59,413 nt of DNA from Archaeoglobaceae archaeon (GTDB lineage Archaea; Halobacteriota; Archaeoglobi; Archaeoglobales; Archaeoglobaceae): positions 1 through 59,413 of the forward strand of contig JALSQI010000008.1 in assembly GCA_026985525.1 (NCBI GenBank), read 5' to 3'. The notes under the pieces are model-generated. The model searched no databases, was not told where the DNA came from, and saw nothing but the letters and a program-made list of their open reading frames with translations. The position numbers and the translations under genes are program-made. This document shows positions 54,246 to 59,413 of this stretch, one piece after another (positions within the stretch are counted from its first letter, which is position 1; the number at the start of each line of letters is the position of its first letter).

Positions 54246-56183
54246 ATGGTTAGAGATAATAAAGTGAACGATTTTTTGAAAAAACTAATTTCTCTCGTTA
54301 AAAAGGAGAGAGAATTACAGATAGAAGCAATGAAATCTGAAATCAGAAGGATGAGTGGCAAGAGAAGAGAAAAAGCAGGAAGAGCTGTGCTTAACTTGAA
54401 AGGTAAAGTCGTTTCAACTCAATTTGGTTATACTTACGTCAAGTACGGTAGAGCTAAGGACATCGAAACGGAAATAAGTCAGGGAGATTTGGTTCTGGTA
54501 AGTAAAATGGGATCTAATCCTTTAAAGAGCGATTTAACAGCTACAGTTGCGGACAAAGGTAGAAGGTTTTTGGTTTTAGCTTTTGAAAAAAGCGTTCCGG
54601 AGTGGGCGCTTAAGAACGTCAGAATTGACCTATACTCAAGCGAAACTACGTTTAACAGAATGTTGGATACTCTCAAGTCTTTGCTTAAAGAGGAGAGAGG
54701 TTGTGCCATATCGGCAATTGAACTTTACTTGGGTTTGAAAGAAGTTGAAAAAGGAGAAAAAGTCGAGTTTGAACCTTTCGATAAATTAAACGACTCTCAG
54801 TTAGAAGCCATATCTCTTGCAATCGGTTCTGAATTTTTTGCTATTCATGGGCCCTTTGGTACTGGAAAAACTAAGACAGCAGCGGAATTGGTTAGACAAC
54901 TTATCTGTAGAGGTGAAAGAGTTCTGGCTACTGCCAGTAGTAATATTGCTGTTGACAACTTCATGAACTATTTTTTGAAATTGAAGTCGTTCAAAGCTAT
55001 TAGAATTGGACATCCTGCGAGGATGAGTAAAGAGCTTGTAGAACATTCTTTGCCGTATTTGGCAGAAAGGCATCCCGACTATAGAGAAGTGAGAGAAATC
55101 GAATCTCAAATAAAAGATGTCGTTGGAAAGAGAGATTTGCTTGAAAAACCAAAACCGAAGTGGAGAAGGGGTTTATCTGATGAAGAAATAGTCGAGGCAG
55201 CTGAAAAAGGTGTAGCTTTGAGAGGAATACCTCTGAAAGTTTTGGTTTCAATGGCAGAGTGGATAAGACTTAACAGAGAAGTGGAAAAACTGATAAAAGA
55301 AAAAATCGAGCTTGAGAAAAAGATACACAGAGAAATTCTTGAAGAAGCGAATGTCGTTTTTTCTACTAACTCTACTTCTTTCGTTTTAAAAGAATACGGG
55401 TTGGAATTTGACAGATGTGTTGTAGATGAAGCTTCTCAATCTTCCATACCCGAATCACTCATTCCGCTCTCATTAAGCCGTAAATTCGTATTAATAGGAG
55501 ATCACAAACAGCTTCCGCCAACTGTGGAAGTTAAGGAATTAGAAAAAACTCTGTTCGAAAAGATTGTAGAGCTGAACTCGTCTATGCTCAAAATACAGTA
55601 CAGAATGAACGAAGATTTAATGGAGTTCCCCTGTAAAGCATTCTACGGTTGCATGTTAAAAGCAGATAAGAGCGTTAAAAACTTAAAACTCGAAGTTTCA
55701 AGTAAAATAATTTCAGAAAAACCTCTACAGTTCATAGATACAAGTAAATCTCAAAACAAATGGGAAAGGAGGAGAAAAGGATCCCCCTCGAGAGAGAATC
55801 CGCTCGAAGCGAAAATAGTAGAGAAGTTAGTTGGAGAGCTTTTAAGGCTTGGTGTTAGCAGCGATAGAATTGGCGTTATCACTCCTTACGATGATCAGGC
55901 AGAACTCATAAGAAAACTCGTCAATTGCGAAGTTAATACGGTTGATGCTTTTCAAGGAAGGGAGAAAGACGTTATAATCTTATCTTTTGTAAGGAGCAAT
56001 AGAGAAGGAAAAATAGGCTTTTTAATGGATGAGAGAAGGTTAAATGTCTCTTTAACGAGAGCGAGGATGAAGCTCATAGCGGTTGGAGATAGTGAAACTT
56101 TATCGAATCTAAATCTTTACTCTCAAATGATAGAACATTTCAAAAATAAGGGATGTTTTATGTCTTCCGATGTTTTTTGTTAA
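54246..56183 (+). CDS. SF1 helicase, IGHMBP2/Upf1/Dna2-like
   Basis: A 645-residue superfamily 1B helicase. An N-terminal OB-like domain (about 45-135) precedes the motor: Q motif NDSQLEAIS, Walker A GPFGTGKTK (202-210), motif Ia ATASSNIAVDNF, motif II VVDEASQSS (DEAS at 394-397), motif III LIGDHKQLPPTV, motif V VNTVDAFQGREKDVIILS and motif VI NVSLTRARMKLI. It probably unwinds DNA or RNA-DNA 5' to 3'. All motifs are intact. It converges with a PD-(D/E)XK nuclease gene. Confidence 0.92.
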   Translation: MVRDNKVNDFLKKLISLVKKERELQIEAMKSEIRRMSGKRREKAGRAVLNLKGKVVSTQFGYTYVKYGRAKDIETEISQGDLVLVSKMGSNPLKSDLTATVADKGRRFLVLAFEKSVPEWALKNVRIDLYSSETTFNRMLDTLKSLLKEERGCAISAIELYLGLKEVEKGEKVEFEPFDKLNDSQLEAISLAIGSEFFAIHGPFGTGKTKTAAELVRQLICRGERVLATASSNIAVDNFMNYFLKLKSFKAIRIGHPARMSKELVEHSLPYLAERHPDYREVREIESQIKDVVGKRDLLEKPKPKWRRGLSDEEIVEAAEKGVALRGIPLKVLVSMAEWIRLNREVEKLIKEKIELEKKIHREILEEANVVFSTNSTSFVLKEYGLEFDRCVVDEASQSSIPESLIPLSLSRKFVLIGDHKQLPPTVEVKELEKTLFEKIVELNSSMLKIQYRMNEDLMEFPCKAFYGCMLKADKSVKNLKLEVSSKIISEKPLQFIDTSKSQNKWERRRKGSPSRENPLEAKIVEKLVGELLRLGVSSDRIGVITPYDDQAELIRKLVNCEVNTVDAFQGREKDVIILSFVRSNREGKIGFLMDERRLNVSLTRARMKLIAVGDSETLSNLNLYSQMIEHFKNKGCFMSSDVFC

Positions 56184-56272
56184 ATGTTTTTAATGTTTTT
56201 TAATGTTTTTTGTTTTTGTTGAATCTAAATAAATTTAAGTAATTTAAATAAATAAAACTAAATTATAAAAAA
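56184..56272. terminator. AT-rich terminator region with T-runs
   Basis: Near-tandem units (AATGTTTTTT, three copies within 56180-56213) supply T-runs for the rightward helicase transcript, and the following A-rich part does the same for the leftward cluster. No gene is seen here. Confidence 0.5.
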
Positions 56273-56662
56273 TTATATAAATCCAAATTCAACTAAGTAA
56301 AGTTCTATGTTGCAAAGAAAATCGTTTATAGCCCTGAATGGGACTATTAAGCTCCCGCAATACTCTATAATGCCGTCGTCTATTAGGGGAACGACTATGG
56401 GTATAACTTCTTTTTCCACTACTTTTGAATACCTACTACACCTTTCAGCATGCTTTTTTGCCTCTCTTTTAATGGCAGATAACCTATACCATCCTTCAGT
56501 GTACCTCTTTGCGTCTATGGCTAAAATTAATCCACTTCTTTCAGCTACGACGTCGATTTCATTTTTTCCTTTTTCGTCTTTAAAAACAACTCTTCTCTTC
56601 ACTTCAAATCCGTGAAGCTCGAATACATTACTTACCAACTCTTCGAATTCCTGCCAGAGCAT
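56273..56662 (-). CDS. PD-(D/E)XK nuclease-like protein (Mrr/RE type)
   Basis: A protein of about 129 residues with a restriction-endonuclease-like core: WQEFEELVSNVFELHGFEVKRRVV, then NEIDVVAERSGLILAIDAKRY. The D (of NEID) and DAK sequence match the PD-(D/E)XK catalytic pattern, with Ala in place of the usual Glu between D and K. It is likely a DNA nuclease acting in repair or Holliday-junction-type processing; a defence role cannot be excluded. ATG 56660-56662 overlaps closely with the DUF1786 stop, so the genes are co-transcribed. Confidence 0.72.
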   Translation of the reverse strand: MLWQEFEELVSNVFELHGFEVKRRVVFKDEKGKNEIDVVAERSGLILAIDAKRYTEGWYRLSAIKREAKKHAERCSRYSKVVEKEVIPIVVPLIDDGIIEYCGSLIVPFRAINDFLCNIELYLVEFGFI

Positions 56663-56666
56663 TTCA

Positions 56667-57692
56667 CTATCCCTTTTCTTCAATCAACTTGATCATACCT
56701 ACGTTTCCAGTCATCATCAAATCTCCACTAACGATGTCAAAAGGACTCAAGTTTACCCTTGGTCCAGTTGAAATTATCTCTTTTACATCTACTACCTCTC
56801 CAACGTAAGCTCCGTGTCCTCCATCCTCGTAAACGTCATCAAACTGTACTTCACCTTTCAAAAATCTATCTACAAAGCTTTTTATCCAATCCTCCCCCCT
56901 ACTCTCAATTACTTTCGTGTGGTGTTCGAACATTGAAAGTATTTCACCATCTCTATTTACAACAACGCCAACAAAGTGAGAGTTCCCAAAGTTGAGTAGC
57001 AAAGCTGGAAATTTTCTTACTTTACTTTTACACCCGGCTACTGCTGCAAAAACAGTGTCAACTACGTAAAGTTCTCCATCTAATCCTGCGTCCAGATAAC
57101 TTTCTACGACGCTTTTCATTCTGTTGTAATATTCAGGAACTTTTTTCATCTCGTATATAAAATCTGAAAGAGTTGCACCTTTTTTCAAAACTCTTTCGAA
57201 TAACTCAAACCTGTACTTCCTGTTACTCTTTTCGATAGAAAATCCGTGGTCTTGAACTGCTACTACGGATATTACTTCAGATATATTTACGTCTAAGAGG
57301 TTTAAAATGTTTTGGAAAAACTCCCAGTCAACATCTTTCATTTCTATTTTTTCAACATCCTCTTCTACATCTTCCTTGGAATTAACTATTTTGATACCCC
57401 AACTCTCGACTTTTTTCAAGGAATCTGAAAAACTTAAAGCTGCTTTTTCCGTGCAGAACACTTTAAACTTTTTTGCATGTTCAACTGCAGCTTTTTTATT
57501 AGCTCCTCCACCCATGGTGTATCCGTACAGTAATACGTCTTGACTCTTCCTTATCCTGTTAGCAATTATTTTAGTTGGAGAGGGGAGTACCGCTTTTACA
57601 CCTCTACCAATTTTTACGCTCAATTCTCCGTCAGTGCTTGAGAATAGAAAATCCTGAGTACCGCTTCCAACGTCTAAGGTGAAAACTTCCAT
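56667..57692 (-). CDS. DUF1786 protein (ASKHA-like putative ATPase)
   Basis: A 341-residue protein of the DUF1786 family. The start FTLDVGSGTQDFLF and the later LLNFGNSHFVGVVVNRDGEI resemble phosphate-binding loops of actin-like/ASKHA ATPases; GGHGAYVG and GDLMMTGNVG follow. Some annotations call the family pyruvate formate-lyase activating enzyme-related, but no radical-SAM CxxxCxxC is present, so that name is not supported here. It overlaps DUF1922 upstream by 19 bases and is next to a nuclease gene. Function unknown. Confidence 0.8.
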   Translation of the reverse strand: MEVFTLDVGSGTQDFLFSSTDGELSVKIGRGVKAVLPSPTKIIANRIRKSQDVLLYGYTMGGGANKKAAVEHAKKFKVFCTEKAALSFSDSLKKVESWGIKIVNSKEDVEEDVEKIEMKDVDWEFFQNILNLLDVNISEVISVVAVQDHGFSIEKSNRKYRFELFERVLKKGATLSDFIYEMKKVPEYYNRMKSVVESYLDAGLDGELYVVDTVFAAVAGCKSKVRKFPALLLNFGNSHFVGVVVNRDGEILSMFEHHTKVIESRGEDWIKSFVDRFLKGEVQFDDVYEDGGHGAYVGEVVDVKEIISTGPRVNLSPFDIVSGDLMMTGNVGMIKLIEEKG

Positions 57693-57898
57693 ATTTTTTT
57701 ATCGAGCGACTCAAAAGAAGTACTTTTTCCCTGCAATAATCTCACTATTTCTCCTGCTTCTTTTTCACTTTTAACTCTTTTCACTACGACAACTCTTTTT
57801 AGATCGTTTCTGTGTCCACAAACGCACTTTCTCGTTTTAATTCCCTGAGGTGCGTAGAGGTATCTACCACACTTCCTGCACCTAAATATTAAGTACAT
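57674..57898 (-). CDS. DUF1922 zinc-ribbon protein
   Basis: A 74-residue zinc ribbon: FRCRKCGRYLYAPQGIKTRKCVCGHRNDL with four cysteines in two CxxC/CxC knuckles, then a helical tail (KSEKEAGEIVRLLQGKSTSF). It belongs to the DUF1922 family of archaeal proteins. It overlaps both neighbours (10 bases with the FAD oxidoreductase, 19 with DUF1786), evidence of a single tightly coupled operon. Confidence 0.85.
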   Translation of the reverse strand: MYLIFRCRKCGRYLYAPQGIKTRKCVCGHRNDLKRVVVVKRVKSEKEAGEIVRLLQGKSTSFESLDKKIWKFSP

Positions 57899-59145
57899 TC
57901 AAAATCACCTCTCACTACTTCCGAAACCTCTTTTCCAGCTTTTACGCTTCCGTTCATGCTTCTCTCTGGATAGTTGGGTTTAGACGTCATTCCCGCAATG
58001 TATAATCCTTCTACGCTCGTTCTATACGGGGTTATTTTGTTGATGTAACCTGTTTCGTAAATTGGCCCGCTGTATTTAGCTCTGAACAACTTAGTCCACT
58101 TTACGTCTTTTTCTTCAATCCCGAACTTTTTAAGGCATTTCAGGTAAATTTTTACTACTTCTTCATCCTTGGCACTCATTAATTCTCCATCAACTCTGTC
58201 GTATCCGGCTAAGTATATAAGGTTCTCACCGTAGTCTTCGAAGGGCATGAAGTGCGTATGCTCTATTATAGCTCCAAACCTGCAGTTAACGTTGCTCCAG
58301 TATATATCCTCCGTAACACTTTCTTTTGATGATATCAACAAGCAAATAGAACTCTGGTACTTAATGTCTTTTACCTTAGCTGAAGAGTAAACTCTCTCGT
58401 TAACGCTCTTTAAGACTGGAAGTGGTGCTGTCCAGATTACGGCGTCGAACTCCTCCCCGTTAACTTTCCAATTACCACATTTTTCTATTTTTTTAACTTT
58501 CTCTTTCCTAAGTATAACGTTATTGGAATTCAACTCTTCAACCATTCTTTCTATCATCTGATTGAATCCGTGCCTTAAGTATCCGAGCTCCTCTCCTCTA
58601 AGCTTCCTGTTACCCCTTATCGCTACTCTCGCTATGAGCCAGGAATAGCTGACTTCTTCGTAGTAATCTCCAAACTTAGACTTTAGCAGGGGAAGGAAAA
58701 AAGAAGTTAAAAGCCTCCCCCCGACCTCTCTTTTCAACCCTTCAACGACTTTAACTTCATCAAACTTTTTTATTTCGTCAAAATTTTTTTTCCTACAACT
58801 AAAAGTAAATTTTGCTAATTTTATTTTATCTGAGAGACTCATGCAAGGAAACTTGATAATTTCTATCGGTGTGTTTAGTGGATATATCTTACCATTGCAC
58901 TCCTGCCCAATTCTCACGACTTTCCAAACCAACTTAGAGTTAAGTTTTAGTTTTTTTATCAAGTCTAATAAATCACTGTCTCTTCTAAAACAGTGGTGAT
59001 AAAACTTTTCTATGCAGTATGAAGGGCAGTAACTCGAAGCTAACCCTCCTATGCAATCGTCAAAGACTTTTACTTTTGCAAAATCTCTTAGTTCAAATGC
59101 AGCAGACAACCCAGTTAATCCCGCTCCAACTATTGCGATCTTCAT
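57889..59145 (-). CDS. FAD-dependent oxidoreductase (protoporphyrinogen oxidase-like)
   Basis: A 418-residue flavoprotein of the amine oxidase superfamily: IAIVGAGLTGLSAAFELRDFAKVKVFDDCIGGLASS, a substrate-binding middle and the closing VEGLYIAGMTSKPNYPERSMNGSVKAGKEVSE. It resembles HemG/UDP-galactopyranose mutase-like enzymes acting on hydrophobic or sugar substrates; the reaction is unclear. It heads the leftward operon with DUF1922, DUF1786 and the nuclease. Confidence 0.82.
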   Translation of the reverse strand: MKIAIVGAGLTGLSAAFELRDFAKVKVFDDCIGGLASSYCPSYCIEKFYHHCFRRDSDLLDLIKKLKLNSKLVWKVVRIGQECNGKIYPLNTPIEIIKFPCMSLSDKIKLAKFTFSCRKKNFDEIKKFDEVKVVEGLKREVGGRLLTSFFLPLLKSKFGDYYEEVSYSWLIARVAIRGNRKLRGEELGYLRHGFNQMIERMVEELNSNNVILRKEKVKKIEKCGNWKVNGEEFDAVIWTAPLPVLKSVNERVYSSAKVKDIKYQSSICLLISSKESVTEDIYWSNVNCRFGAIIEHTHFMPFEDYGENLIYLAGYDRVDGELMSAKDEEVVKIYLKCLKKFGIEEKDVKWTKLFRAKYSGPIYETGYINKITPYRTSVEGLYIAGMTSKPNYPERSMNGSVKAGKEVSEVVRGDFECT

Positions 59146-59181
59146 ATCTTTTCAGCTTAGCGGAGTTATATAAGGTTAGAG

Positions 59182-59413
59182 TTACATAAGGAATCCGAAG
59201 ACTATTGCAATCACACCTAACAAAGCAAAAGTTGCAGGTATAACTAAGCTTTTCCACTTGTGGTAAATTAGAATTCCGACTAAAACTGCAACAACTTTAA
59301 AAAACACAACTCCTTCTAAACCAGCAGGATTGACCTCAACTTTTCCAGCTAAAATGTTTAAAGTAGTTAGCGTTAAATCTCCTACGGTGTAAAGTAGGAT
59401 GGAAAAAATCCAG
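59182..59413 (-). CDS. C-terminal part of a small membrane protein, DUF5658-like
   Basis: The minus-strand frame is open from the window edge to a stop at 59182-59184, giving about 76 residues with three hydrophobic segments: LYTVGDLTLTTLNILAGKVEVNPAGLEG, then FFKVVAVLVGILIYHKWKS and ATFALLGVIAIVFGFLM. The order helix, D-x3-T, VEVNP, K and helix is that of DUF5658 membrane proteins. The start lies outside the window. It would lead into the FAD oxidoreductase gene 36 bp downstream. Confidence 0.65.
   Translation of the reverse strand, partial: WIFSILLYTVGDLTLTTLNILAGKVEVNPAGLEGVVFFKVVAVLVGILIYHKWKSLVIPATFALLGVIAIVFGFLM

Noticed and set aside
54246-56662. Helicase plus PD-(D/E)XK nuclease as a defence system
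   Set aside because: They are convergent, not co-transcribed, and the nuclease belongs to the leftward DUF1786 operon; no defence-island genes flank them.

Overview
This window is chromosomal DNA from a euryarchaeon. The evidence is an archaeal 16S-tRNA-Ala-23S operon, TFB, pelota, aRF1, Kae1, FEN1, archaeal RNA polymerase subunits, Gar1, archaeal Trm10 and A/T-rich TATA-type promoters. The AT-rich protein genes next to a very GC-rich rRNA operon point to a hyperthermophile. The gene families and order (ECHDC3-like crotonase, V4R regulators, paired DUF131 proteins, CcmA/CcmB) fit Archaeoglobales (Archaeoglobus/Ferroglobus/Geoglobus), but that placement is an inference and I cannot name the species.

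Layout. 1-6.9 kb: a truncated gene, a large pilin-like surface protein, then a conserved leftward information-processing cluster (Rpo7, Spt4, dephospho-CoA kinase, S24e, S27ae, Kae1) and FEN1. 6.9-11.1 kb: cysteine-cluster protein, degenerate crotonase, SIS isomerase, nicotinamidase, an iron-responsive feoA-dtxR operon with a clear operator, a membrane protein and tRNA-Arg. 11.1-13.1 kb is the accessory island: a UPF0175/DUF3368 toxin-antitoxin pair, a second copy of its promoter and antitoxin start, and a decayed IS1-family element. 13.2-28.2 kb: TldD/TldE, HisH, a degenerate metallophosphoesterase, a TctA-like permease, GuaAb, a V4R regulator, Ogg2, PheST, a CBS-ParB protein, CobY/CobS, Trm10 and TatD. 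28.3-31.5 kb: a ubiquitin-like modifier next to a JAMM protease, then a glutamine amidotransferase, DUF2148 and an RNA m5C methyltransferase. 31.5-48.1 kb: aRF1 with a tiny Cys-rich ORF coupled to it, Trm112-like, PyrG, DHPS-like, two HD phosphohydrolases, CcmAB, an FAD enzyme with a ferredoxin, pelota, Gar1 overlapping TFB, two DUF131 proteins, ThiD, a TPR protein and a V4R-like protein. 48.1-53.2 kb: the rRNA operon with a structured leader and no linked 5S gene. 53.2-59.4 kb: Asd, an SF1 helicase, and a tight leftward cluster of poorly characterised genes (FAD oxidoreductase, zinc ribbon, DUF1786, PD-(D/E)XK nuclease), then a truncated membrane protein.

The observations I rate highest are: dual coding of the Gar1 tail and TFB head across an expanded purine repeat; mutually exclusive stems in the rRNA leader; the IS1 relic with a slippery A8 run and four later lesions; a 46-nt identical block in two otherwise different DUF131 genes; the ubiquitin-like/JAMM pair; and two enzyme folds that have lost catalytic residues. 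No CRISPR array, provirus or unmistakable new defence system is visible.
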